A DNA stretch of 64,000 bases from Lophium mytilinum (taxonomy: Eukaryota; Ascomycota; Dothideomycetes; Mytilinidiales; Mytilinidiaceae): positions 25,213 through 89,212 of the forward strand of contig MU004185.1 in NCBI GenBank assembly GCA_010093605.1. The letters are read 5' to 3'. The notes under the pieces are model-generated. The model was not told the origin of the DNA and made no database searches. It saw only the letters and a program-made list of their open reading frames with translations. Made by a program: the position numbers and the translations under genes. This document shows, in pieces, positions 22,497 to 32,175 of this stretch. Every line of letters starts with the position of its first letter. The first letter of the stretch is position 1.

Positions 22497-23444
22497 TTTG
22501 CATGAAGGCGAGCAGAATCAAGAAGTGGGGTCAGGGATGCTCCTCTCAGGGCCCGCAAGGTCGAGTCTGCACAATTGGTGATCAGATGGTGGAACCTACC
22601 TATGTTTTGCACGACCGTTTTGTGGCAGAGAGGGGCTTTGCATACGATGTGCCTGTTATTTGGAGCAGCTTGCAATGGTCAACTAGCCTCGTCTTTCTAG
22701 GCAGTGGACATTTTCTACGCAAGAAGCGATCAGGAATTCCTCATTTCAATTCCACTATCAAGGCAGGAAACAAAATTCCTTGGCCCAAAGCTTCTCGTCA
22801 CCGTGCCTCCATGAGTTTCGTAGTATATCCATGGTCATTGAACGATCAACACCGGATTGCTGTCGACGGTGATAGAGAGATTATGTTTGGAAAGCTTCGC
22901 TAGCCATTACAGCCTCAGTACGAGTAGAGCTGAATAAAGATGATTCACCAGTTGAAGACTACAGCCCATGTATATGTGACCACCCTCAGTGACTTGATAG
23001 AGACCCACGCTTAGCCCTATTGATACCACGGGTCTCTTGGCTGTGGTGTCTCGACGATTGTTCTGTGACTTGGTCGACCGTGAACATCATCTAAAAGTAT
23101 CTGGACCCACCGATCATAGCATTTATTAATGCTTTGCTCCGTACAAAAGGTTTTGGGAATGGTGCCTTTGAGTTACAGAGTGATTGCTGCGCATGGCCAA
23201 GGCAAGGACTATACTCCGGGTACCACAGGAGGTCCAAATTTAGGGTGTCTCGCAATTCACCTTCGAGTCTACCCAAGCCGCTTTCACTATACATTCACCA
23301 TCGGTTACGCTAGCGTCCATTTTCCCATGAATAAAACCCCAAGGGGGTTCTAAGTAGGCATCTAGACATCCATCATACCTGAATCAACCACTGTCCCCCA
23401 ACACACCACACAACAACTCAATACCATCTTATCATCACCTCATA
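22497..23444. other. Intergenic region
   Basis: Contains the 3' end of RING paralog 2 and the CA-rich leader of paralog 3. The open frame 22502-22903 overlaps the 3' end, lacks motifs and is judged chance. Confidence 0.45.
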
Positions 23445-24467
23445 ATGTCACCAACAATCCCCTCCGACGCCACCGAGTTCATTGCCAACAACCTTACCGC
23501 CATCGACGCCAGCCACGCAGAAGTCGAGTTGCTCGAGGATTGCCCAATCTGCCAAGAGCGTTTCAGCGAGAAAGATCCGCCAGTTCAAATCACCGACAGT
23601 GCCAATTGCAGCCACATCTTCGGCAAAGACTGCTTGAAGTCCTGGCTTTCCAGCGGTATGAACAACCAAAATACATGCCCCTTATGTCGGGCTAAGCTCT
23701 ACGGCGTGACCGAGAGGTTTTCCTGGGCTCCGGACCACGGATGGGAGCGGATCGGTGCTGGAGGCATCAGGGGCACGTTCAGGGGGGCTGATTATGATGG
23801 TGTCACTGTTCTCAATACTCTTATTGCGAGGCTTCGCGAACGGCGGGCACCTTCTGCAATGAATACGATCCGCAATGACGAAGAATTGGAACAGGTCTCT
23901 GGCGAGCTTGGCCCGAGTCCTAGATGGGAACAGGGCCCTGAACTAGAGGAAGCTGGCAGTATAGGACAGCATGAAGGAGATGAGAGCAGAGAGCTTGAGG
24001 GAGAACGGAGCCTTCTAGGATTCTGGGAAAGAACTCTCTCATTGAATCGAACACCGCGTCGAGCCCCATTGGGTCGAATGCCGCGTCGAGGTCCGTTTCC
24101 TAGGGTCGACAACTCTGCATTCCTTGCCTCTCGGTGTCAGCGGGAGGAAGACCTTCGACAAGAGCGCGGCCAAGGTCAACAGGTAGATGATGAGATCCAA
24201 TTGGGATTCGCAGCAGCAGTCCCGGCGCCGCTCGATACGCCCAGCCCTGAGTTGTCCATGGGGAACCGGCTTGCTTCAGGATCTACGTCACCCTCTACTT
24301 CACGCTCGGCTTCACGTTCGGCTTCAGGATTTGCTGCCGACTCCGTTCCACGTTCAGCTTCACGCTCTACTCCACGCTCGGCTTCGCGATCTGCAGCTTC
24401 GGGATTTGCTGCTGGCTCTACTCCACAATTTGCTCCCCGCTCTGATCCAGAGTCCAAGTCACTCTAG
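23445..24467 (+). CDS. RING-finger protein with Ser/Arg-rich tail (paralog 3)
   Basis: Single exon, 340 residues. The N-terminus IPSDATEFIANNLTAIDA matches paralog 2. The RING is CPICQERF, NCSHIFGKDCLKSWL, NTCPLCRAKLYG, with Gly in place of the usual fifth ligand. The rest is a long disordered region with acidic stretches, then repeated Ser-Ala-Ser-Arg and Thr-Pro-Arg-Ser words in the last 55 residues, encoded by degenerate GCTTCACGCTCG-like repeats (about 24285-24450). SR-like tails can be phosphorylated or bind RNA, but nothing specific is shown. It is the longest member of the cluster and differs from its siblings mainly by this extension. Confidence 0.85.
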   Translation: MSPTIPSDATEFIANNLTAIDASHAEVELLEDCPICQERFSEKDPPVQITDSANCSHIFGKDCLKSWLSSGMNNQNTCPLCRAKLYGVTERFSWAPDHGWERIGAGGIRGTFRGADYDGVTVLNTLIARLRERRAPSAMNTIRNDEELEQVSGELGPSPRWEQGPELEEAGSIGQHEGDESRELEGERSLLGFWERTLSLNRTPRRAPLGRMPRRGPFPRVDNSAFLASRCQREEDLRQERGQGQQVDDEIQLGFAAAVPAPLDTPSPELSMGNRLASGSTSPSTSRSASRSASGFAADSVPRSASRSTPRSASRSAASGFAAGSTPQFAPRSDPESKSL

Positions 24468-25338
24468 AGCCTGGAATACGCTCTGAGGCTATCTAGCAAG
24501 GTGGGCGTTGCAGCTTGCTTTCGTGAGCTTCGCGAAGGCTAATGATGATGCGTTGATAGATTTTCTTAAGGAGTTCTCAGGGACTGGAAGTAGCTGGTAT
24601 GCGAACCAAAAGGCGGCTTTCCGTTTTCATGCTCACATATCATTGTTTTGCGGCACCAGTAACGCACGTAGCTGCCCCCTTCGACAAGCTTGGTTTGGTA
24701 ATGATAAAAATAGGCCACAGTTAGCTGTAATTATTTGCAACCTGCAAACGCACGTTCTTTCCGAAAGTTCCTGATTTGTTTTGTAGCTGACACAGCACGT
24801 ACTCAGGATTTCGATATGAATGAATGCTTTGAACAGTTCTCTAGGCAACAGATCATACCTAACAGATGCACACTTCAGTATACTAACACGATGACGGATT
24901 GGAGGTAGCCCCATCGATAGATTTGTTCTCGCAAATGAAGACTGCGTAGTCAGTGGAGTCTTGAAGAGGGCTCTGCCTGATAATGTCTCAGGCCGCCTCG
25001 TGCAGTCACCCAAAAAATAAACGTCCTTCTAATTCGACATCTGAAAGCATGTTGAAGCACCACGAACAGTCACCGGTACGTGGTAGATATCGAGGATATG
25101 ATACGAAGCAAGCGGAGATAGGCGCGTGTGGACGCACATTCACCGTCATGTGATATAGTTGGCCAGAATCGAATATTTCATAGGACGTCCCCAGAGGGCG
25201 ACCTCTTTCCGAACACACCCATATATTAACCTGAGCGTTCCTACACCTTAAGCGCGACATGTCGCAAAAACCAACCACCACAACGTCCACCCAAATCCCA
25301 ACTTCGGCGCCGTCCAATAACCCAGCTTTTGCTCAGCA
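24468..25338. other. Intergenic region
   Basis: No recognisable gene. The short frame at 24508-24774 lies just past the stop of paralog 3 and has no motif. Confidence 0.45.
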
Positions 25339-26048
25339 ATGGCCACTTCTACTATGCTCCCGCTTACGCCCGAGGCTTTCCTGTGCAACTTCCTCGTAGA
25401 ACCGGACCCCGGCAATCCTGCATTGTCGGAAGACTGTACATATTCCCTGTCCCAATCGCCCCCCATGCATGAGCCCTTACCAAGTGTACTAACTCCTCCG
25501 AGGCCCGATATGCCATCAACTGTATGACGAAGACCACTTTCCCATGCAAATCACACAAACAGAAGGATGCAAACACATTTTCGGCCTCCACTGCCTAACC
25601 AATTGGCTTACAAGCAACAACGCCAACAACAACACATGCCCGTAAGGTTCCCAGTGCACGCGCAAGATTTCTTGAGTGCTGGTTTCGTCTACCCGTTCTA
25701 ACGCTCGCCTCTTTGCAAGCCCTATGACATCTATACTAACGCGTATTTCGTAGACTTTGTCGCACCAGACTCTACGGACTCTCTCTCCGCGATGAGGGGA
25801 TACGGGCTCAAGTGCGACTCGTTCAGTCGATTCAAGCGGAGGAGGAGTATGAACCTCAGGTCGATATTCTCGTGGACCTGATAAATCGGTATTGGGAGGA
25901 TCATAGTCGGCACAATGCGCAGTTTCAGCAGCGCTTTCGGCGTGCTCGTAGGACCAGGTGGAAGGCGAGGCGGGATGCGAGGCGCACGGAGCGGGTTGCG
26001 CAAGCGCAAGAAGACGCTCAACGTAACGCGCTCGAGGACGAGGAGTAG
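25339..26048 (+). CDS. RING-finger protein (paralog 4), three exons
   Basis: Read straight through, the first exon seems to hit a stop and lose the RING, but splicing restores it: exons 25339-25435, 25503-25641 and 25754-26048 stay in frame and give 176 residues. The first intron (67 bp) has a GTACAT donor, a perfect TACTAAC branch site and an uncommon GAG acceptor. The second (112 bp) has GTAAGG, TACTAAC and TAG. The product starts MATSTMLPLTPEAF and has CPICHQLYDEDHF, GCKHIFGLHCLTNWL, NTCPLCRTRLYG, then an Arg/Glu-rich helix. Both introns fall inside the RING, one just before the second zinc-ligand cysteine and one just before the last. Same family as the genes at 21915 and 23445. Confidence 0.75.
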
Positions 26049-26343
26049 GGTCGGAGTGGCACTCAGCTCATTATATGCTGCCACTGTCTCTTGCAGATGA
26101 GTAACTCTAATATGAAAGAGACCACACTATTTATTCCCTGCCTAGATAGGGACAGATGGTAAAATGCGGCTCTGTGTCGAAAGATCTGGCAAACTCGGTC
26201 ATGGCTGGCCGTCTAGGAGTGCAACAGGACTTTGGGTAGTTCTTGTCAAATGCTTCGGCAGCAATGAAGCGCTGATACGTAAACCCTTTGCTAGATGGTT
26301 CATGACTATATCAAATCAGTATTCTGATCAATGGCTTCCGGGC

Positions 26344-29040
26344 TTATATGTTAAGTGACTTACGAGGCCAAACCACTACTCGCTCAAACATCTGCGCTTG
26401 CAAATGATACAGATTCTCCGCAATCTCCAGCACTTTGTCCATATCTTCCTCAAAACCTCCTCTTTGTACATTGATGTCTTGAGAGCCAAGTAGCTCCACC
26501 ACGGCTTGAATCAACTGGATATCTTCCGGGTCCAAGTGGTGTCGCATTTGCATCGTTGTAGGCTCATCCGAAGTCGTGTTGATATCTTGCTCATGAGCCT
26601 CGAGGGCGCCGCGCGTTGCAGCCACATACGATAGCCAACCACATACAATCTGTGTGCAGTGGAAAGCAGTAATCGCAGAGATGACAGGGACATCAAACGC
26701 CTCGCCGCCCTCGGACCACCATGGAGCCATTTCATGGGAGAGTCTGAGCGCGGATATTGCGTAAGATGCGACTTCGCGACATTCAGTGTATGGTTGACGT
26801 GCACATAATCCGCAAGCTTCGGCCTGCTCCGCTGCAGCAAGGTTTTCGTTGGGAGGTGTTAGAGAAGCGTTGTCGCTTCCAACGGAGCCGTCGAATATGC
26901 TTTTAAAGATTGCGTTTGTGCGCTGATAGTTCCGACTGTGGAGTGCATCCTTAGCGAGAGAGATATCAACTTGGAGAGCGAGTTTAGTGTGGTCAAATAT
27001 GGGAAGGCAACCGAGTAGAACTTTGTCGCCGAGGGTGAGATCCGTTTTGCGCTTCGGAAGACGTTGCCAAATCTCTTGCCAGGTGTCGAGTGCGTATTTG
27101 AAATCTCTCAGCTGTTTCGCTTCTTGTGGAGACGTTTCTTCGTGCCCTTGTTGCTGTTTCCTCCAGGCCCAAACGCTTTCGTTGAGTGCGAGGATCAGGA
27201 CCAGACAACCGAACTCGCTTACGTTGGAAATCAGATCATGATTCAGCCTGGCCGTATCCATTGGAGATTCCATCGCAGGCTGTTGAACCGTATGCGCGGC
27301 TATCATTGCTATTGCCATCTTAACCGTACGGTCAACTGACCCTAAGGCGTGCATGTCAATCGAAGTATCCGGTGGTGTATCGATTTTCGGCGGAAACAGA
27401 GATGATAACGTGCTTTGAAGAGGGCAGACATCAGCTGCTTCAATGCCCAGTGCTTTCCATTGCTCCTCGGTATCGGCCTCCCATAGTGCTTCCCGACAAG
27501 GCAGCTCCAGCTCAATATGGGAGTGGCCAATGAAGGGCTGGGCTGGGTTTATCAACGTCAATCCGGCACTGCAGACAAAGTAGGCGCAGAAATAGGTGCG
27601 TTTTCTTTCCTCGAACAGGGCCCATGTATGCCAATCTGAGCTTACAGCATCTTCCGGGTGTAGTGACGGTGGCATCGTAACGTTCAATTTACCTAGCCCT
27701 GCATCTTGCACCAAAGAAGCAAGGCAGCAAATGTGTTGGACAGCGACCTGCTCGAGCACTTGGTTTCCTTCGCAGAAGCAGAATTGGATGTATTGAATAA
27801 AAGCTTGGATAATGGAAACATCTGGCGGGGGCATATCTGAGGATTCGAATGATGACCGCTTGAGGTACTTCCGCACCTCGGATCCGGTCTCTTCGAAGAA
27901 CCTTTGCGCGAGGATCGGACAAAGGCTGTATGCTGCACCGAGCGCAATGATGGAATACAGAAGGCAACGGGGTAGTTTTCTCCCATAGCGGCTATTGAAC
28001 GGCGCTGCGCTGGGATCGAGTCGAGGGTTTGAAATACAGTCTTGGAGATTTGTCGTACTGAGGTCTGCTGAAAAGAGCCGGAACGTCGGCAGGTGCAGTA
28101 GCGGGATATTTGGGTAGGAGTGAGTTTTGTAGGCGGCTACCAAACTCGCAATATCAATATTGGTAAGGATTTCATCAACGCTGCAGGTTCCGTTCTGGAA
28201 TGTCCTAGGAACCGAGGGTGAGGAGAGGTTGGCCCTGACTATATCTGGCGAAGGTCGGGTCCAAGCTTGAAATCCAAATCCAAATGGGACGCCTAAGGAT
28301 TGGGTATGTCGGTCAGAGAGCATCTCGTCAAGAGGAGCCGGAAACTCGAATGTCGGGAATGGTCCGTCAAGCGGTCTGTCGGCCTCGAACCCAAGACGGG
28401 AGCTTACAGACGGGCTCGATACCCGATGTCTACGTATCAGCGTGTTGCTTTGAGTATAGTTCATTCCTTCGTTTTCGTCAATGGGACCCTCATGCGTCGT
28501 CGAGCTTAGAAAGTCTCTGACGTCGGGCCATAGCCCTGGGAATGCTTCCGCTACGGCCAGTGCGAGACCAATGTCGCGCGTGCCTCGAGTCGCGGTCACC
28601 AAGACGTCGTCGTCATTAGAGTCGGCGTTCTCCCGGTCTTGGTCCAGCTCTTGCACGTCCTCGCTGTCAAAGTTAATGTTGTCTGATTCATGGTACACCT
28701 GTTGAATGGCGTCTGGGGACGCGTCGTCTAGTCTCGGTCGTTTTGGGCTGGTTGGTGAGTCTGCGGTGGGTGGAGATGCACGCCTGTCCACATTGTGCAC
28801 CGTCCTACAGTGGCGCTGTAGGCCATCCATTCGCGTGAACTTGCGATGACAGACTGTGCAGGACATGGCCTTGGGGCGCACGTGAGAAATTTCGTGTCGG
28901 CGGAGGTGATCCGGTCGGGCAAAGGTCCGGCTGCATGTCCTGCATTGGGACGGCTGACTAGAAGCGGGAGAATCTTGCATGATGAATGCCGCTGTGGATA
29001 GTAGAAGAGGTGGAATGGTGAATGCCGTGGTGTTGAGCAT
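26344..29040 (-). CDS. C2H2 zinc-finger transcription factor with fungal_trans domain
   Basis: Up to 898 residues; a second ATG 20 codons in (28980, MQDSPASSQP) is an equally good start. Two C2H2 fingers lie near the N-terminus: C33-x2-C36-x12-H49-x3-H53 and C61-x2-C64-x12-H77-x4-H82. A Pro/Ser and acidic linker follows, then a long helical middle region with the pattern of the fungal-specific transcription factor domain (PF04082), for example LHLPTFRLFSADL, GAAYSL and AFIQYIQFCF. This C2H2 plus fungal_trans architecture is common in Pezizomycotina regulators. The end is uncertain: the last codons read VVWPRKSLNI, but CGTAAGT within them is a good donor, so a short further exon below 26344 may replace the last residues. 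Target genes unknown; neighbours give no clear hint. Confidence 0.85.
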   Translation of the reverse strand: MLNTTAFTIPPLLLSTAAFIMQDSPASSQPSQCRTCSRTFARPDHLRRHEISHVRPKAMSCTVCHRKFTRMDGLQRHCRTVHNVDRRASPPTADSPTSPKRPRLDDASPDAIQQVYHESDNINFDSEDVQELDQDRENADSNDDDVLVTATRGTRDIGLALAVAEAFPGLWPDVRDFLSSTTHEGPIDENEGMNYTQSNTLIRRHRVSSPSVSSRLGFEADRPLDGPFPTFEFPAPLDEMLSDRHTQSLGVPFGFGFQAWTRPSPDIVRANLSSPSVPRTFQNGTCSVDEILTNIDIASLVAAYKTHSYPNIPLLHLPTFRLFSADLSTTNLQDCISNPRLDPSAAPFNSRYGRKLPRCLLYSIIALGAAYSLCPILAQRFFEETGSEVRKYLKRSSFESSDMPPPDVSIIQAFIQYIQFCFCEGNQVLEQVAVQHICCLASLVQDAGLGKLNVTMPPSLHPEDAVSSDWHTWALFEERKRTYFCAYFVCSAGLTLINPAQPFIGHSHIELELPCREALWEADTEEQWKALGIEAADVCPLQSTLSSLFPPKIDTPPDTSIDMHALGSVDRTVKMAIAMIAAHTVQQPAMESPMDTARLNHDLISNVSEFGCLVLILALNESVWAWRKQQQGHEETSPQEAKQLRDFKYALDTWQEIWQRLPKRKTDLTLGDKVLLGCLPIFDHTKLALQVDISLAKDALHSRNYQRTNAIFKSIFDGSVGSDNASLTPPNENLAAAEQAEACGLCARQPYTECREVASYAISALRLSHEMAPWWSEGGEAFDVPVISAITAFHCTQIVCGWLSYVAATRGALEAHEQDINTTSDEPTTMQMRHHLDPEDIQLIQAVVELLGSQDINVQRGGFEEDMDKVLEIAENLYHLQAQMFERVVVWPRKSLNI

Positions 29041-29431
29041 GCAGGTGGCACGGAGGGATAAGTGGATTCCGGGGCAAAATATGCGGGGAAGAGGGTGGGA
29101 GCTAACCCGAATGAGCCATCGTCACTGCCCGTCTTTCGATTCGTCCGGCACATGTTCGCTTCATTTCATTAAAACGTTGCCGCAGCCACAAGATCCGCTG
29201 GATTTGAGGAAGTTCAGCGGAGCTTGAGCTATGACCGTTATTGACACATTAATCAGGAGCCTAATGCACTAGACCCCGGATATGACAAGTCCCAAGATGA
29301 CAAGCGAGAAGCTTGTATAAATTTGAAGCTAAGATGGAACTAGAAAGTACTAGTTGTATGTACAAACAGTGGAGCCGAGATAGGACCTTGGCTGAATAAG
29401 CCAGTACAAGAGAAGGGACACTGTAGTGCAT
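29041..29431. other. Promoter of the C2H2 regulator
   Basis: Upstream of a minus-strand gene; no gene or notable repeat seen. Confidence 0.4.
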
Positions 29432-29899
29432 TTAAGTCTCAAATTGTTCTCTTCTCATGCATCCTCGATATTCCATAGCATGTCTACGAGTCGAATGTAC
29501 GGCACTATCTTCTCCAGCCTCTTCTATTGACAGATACTCTACGTCTGCAAGACTGTGGTAGATACATGCGAAGCGCTTGCCATGAACATACTCGAAGTCA
29601 GATTCTCGTAGCGAATGTCGCGTTGCGTCTTCAGATGTGAAGGTGTCTACGGCATACCCAAGTTCAGAAGCGAGAAAGGGTTGAAGAGGGACAGCAAAGG
29701 ATGCCGTGCACAGATATGGCTTGCCATCCATCCCATTATGTTGGCGCCAAATCTTGCAATTCTGCTTCCAGATGGATCCAAGTGTTTGTGGGGGGAGTTC
29801 ATGATAGGTTTTGTGTTTGAACAAAAGTTCAGGACATGCTACGTATCTGCGTGCTCGAGTATTCATTCGTGGCTTTCGGGCAAGGCTCGCCACTGGCAT
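29432..29899 (-). CDS. Possible small hypothetical protein
   Basis: An ATG-started frame of 155 residues with mixed protein-like composition (aromatics spread throughout, a Cys/His-containing C-terminus) but no known motif. It overlaps an opposite-strand frame, and I found no compelling splice partner. It could be a real small gene or a chance frame. Confidence 0.3.
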   Translation of the reverse strand: MPVASLARKPRMNTRARRYVACPELLFKHKTYHELPPQTLGSIWKQNCKIWRQHNGMDGKPYLCTASFAVPLQPFLASELGYAVDTFTSEDATRHSLRESDFEYVHGKRFACIYHSLADVEYLSIEEAGEDSAVHSTRRHAMEYRGCMRREQFET

Positions 29900-30557
29900 G
29901 CTTTGATGTCCCGCATTTGCATCTTGGTCATCATGAAGATGAACTCTACTACGGGCTTGTCAGCATTTTTTCAATGCTTAAAGGAGAAGGAGAATGCATT
30001 ACATGTTCCAACCTACCCTACATGAAATGGCTCTCTACTTCTCTGCTTCATACGTTTCGTACTGCCTCAGCTCCGCCATTCTGATCGGTTGACGCATGAT
30101 TGCCTCCATGCATCGATAATCTGGCTCCACATTCTAGGCGAACGCTCTAGATAGCTACTGAAGATGTCGTGGGCTTCTGATTCTAGTCAGAGAGATTGAA
30201 TCGGGGCAAAATCGGGGAAGACGACTAAAAAAGATAATCCGCAGATGCTGCGAAAAGGCGGGGCACAGACGGGGGGGCGGGGCAGGTGCTCGGCCCGGAG
30301 AGTGCCCGGGTTCCATCAGCGAATCATAGCAGTCATCGTAAATATACGGCGCTGGCTGAAGATGAAGCCTTCAAGTCTCTAAATTCTGTGAAATGCATGT
30401 GAGTGATGGAATGGGACGAAATGAAATTCAGAAAATTGGAAGTAGAGGACGTTGGAGAGAACGCTTATCCGCATGTAGTATAGCGCCACCGAATATTAAC
30501 CGTGCCGATTTCGAATTTCGAATTCCAACCACAGTATCAGAGCTACCCTCGTCATGA
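29900..30557. other. Intergenic region with a G-rich tract
   Basis: Promoter side of the zinc-knuckle gene. At 30258-30283 there are G runs of four, seven and four on the plus strand within 26 bases, able in principle to form a G-quadruplex. A short ATTTCGA direct repeat lies at about 30511-30524. Confidence 0.45.
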
Positions 30558-31588
30558 ATGAATCTCCGTCATCCACACATCGAACCAAGCGCCGTGCCGC
30601 TGTACCACACAATGGCAATCATGAACAGGAAGCTCAGGAAGATGGCCGCTAAGAACGACGAGAAGTGTTGGTGTGAGGGCCCTGGGGAGGGTGGACAGCA
30701 GCCAAGCAGCTCAAGAGCTTCCGCAAATACTACAAACTCGACAGAGCACATGCAAGGCGTTGTTACGGGAAACGATCGCGCGCAACGTCTAAATCCCGCT
30801 GAGAGACCGATTTCGAGCACTCAGCTGGACAAACCGGTCTCTGGGAGCTCGAATCCCTCTACACCCGTCAAAGACAGTAAGACGTTCTTTGGAGCTTCCG
30901 AGATGAGTATGAAGCTGACTGAGCGATAGAAGCCACCAAACCCAAAAAGCGGCGACACACGGAGCTCTGCAGAGCGAAGAAGAGGCTAGTGAGGATACAT
31001 CGCGCGGAGGACAAGCTCAAACTCGTGGCCGCTGAGAAGGCTGCCGGAAACCCCCCACCAGCGCGTTGTCAGTTCTGCTCGGAGGCCCACTGGAAAGTAG
31101 ACTGCCCGTCTAGGTTACTGCCCAAGGGACATCGGAAGAAGCTCAAAAGGGAGCGGGCCGCCTTGAAAAGGACCATGGAGGAGAGGCGCACACTGGTAGC
31201 GACCGAGAAGGCTGCTGGCCGGAACCCCGCGATGCCATGCGGGAACTGCTCTGGCGAACACCGGATAGAGGACTGCCCGGAGCCTGAAAAACTTGGGATA
31301 CGTCGCGTCGAGTCCGAAGCCCCTCGGAAGGTCTGTCGCAACTGCTCTGGTCACCACTGGCAGAGGGACTGCCCAAACCTAGTAATGGCTGATACTGCTG
31401 TGGCTAAGATCAAGGATGCGCATGTAGCCGCCCCAAATCCGGTCAAGATTAATCCTGTTGTAGCCAAGAGCAAGAACAAGAAGGAAGCGGTCTCGGATAA
31501 GCAGCCAGTGTCATCACGTAATACGGTTGATCTCGCCAAAGTCGAAAATCTCCTCGATTCATTCTTTGCCGTAGAGGCCGCTGGCTGA
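30558..31588 (+). CDS. Zinc-knuckle protein with three CxxC-x3-H-x4-C motifs
   Basis: Two exons, 30558-30876 and 30930-31588, with a 53-bp intron (GTAAGA donor, GCTGAC branch, TAG acceptor); 325 residues. A later ATG at 30612 is possible. The N-terminus is Lys/Arg-rich and Ser/Pro-rich. Three zinc knuckles follow: C153/C156/H160/C165, C210/C213/H217/C222 and C242/C245/H249/C254. Each has three residues between the second Cys and His, where the classic retroviral-type knuckle has four. Knuckles one and two are preceded by near-identical LVAAEKAAG and LVATEKAAG, so a unit of about 57 residues was duplicated. A nucleic-acid-binding role, probably RNA, is inferred. No protease or polymerase domain is nearby, so it looks like a host protein. 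Confidence 0.75.
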
Positions 31589-32175
31589 GGGCGATTGTTG
31601 AGTCTATATTTGGCACTACCGCGTTCATTCACTGCTGCCTTTGTGTCGCAATCACCGCTTTGAACTGAGGAGAGCGACACCATACTGGCGGTGATTTCAG
31701 CTGTCCCAATGTTCTCTTCGCAAACATTGAACTCCGACTCCAATGTTCAGTATCTTATAGTAATCCCCCTTGGAGACCCGGGAGCGCACGTTTGCAACGC
31801 TTGTATTGCTGAATAATTGCAGTACTAGCCAGAACCTCGACACCGACAACGGAATGAAGAAGCGGCGAAGCAATGACGTACAGGCATACTCAAGGGTGAG
31901 GAAGAACTTCAGAAGATGGAACTTGGGCAAGGACTACAGTAACCTCTGGAATGGGACGACGAAGTATGCATCGATCTCTACATTTTGTCAAGCATAGCCT
32001 CACTGCAGATAGGAAGAGCTGCCAGTGGCTGGTCTTTATTCGAATAGAAGAACAGATCAGCCGTCGTTCTCATAAAATCGTCCCATTTTCTGACGTGTGA
32101 ATGATTGGATGACTTTTGGTGGACAAGGAAAATCCCCAGTGTTGCCAATTTAAGGAGGCCGAGCTACGAAGCTCA
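31589..32175. other. Intergenic region between convergent genes
   Basis: Nothing recognisable apart from 3' flanking sequence of both genes. Confidence 0.45.

Noticed and set aside
25436-25530. RING paralog 4 looked like a pseudogene with a stop
   Set aside because: A 67-bp intron with TACTAAC branch site removes the stop and rebuilds CPICHQLYDEDHF exactly where the paralogs have it.
30558-31588. Zinc knuckles as part of an LTR-element Gag
   Set aside because: No terminal repeats, protease or polymerase nearby, and the gene has an intron and normal composition; a host protein is more likely.
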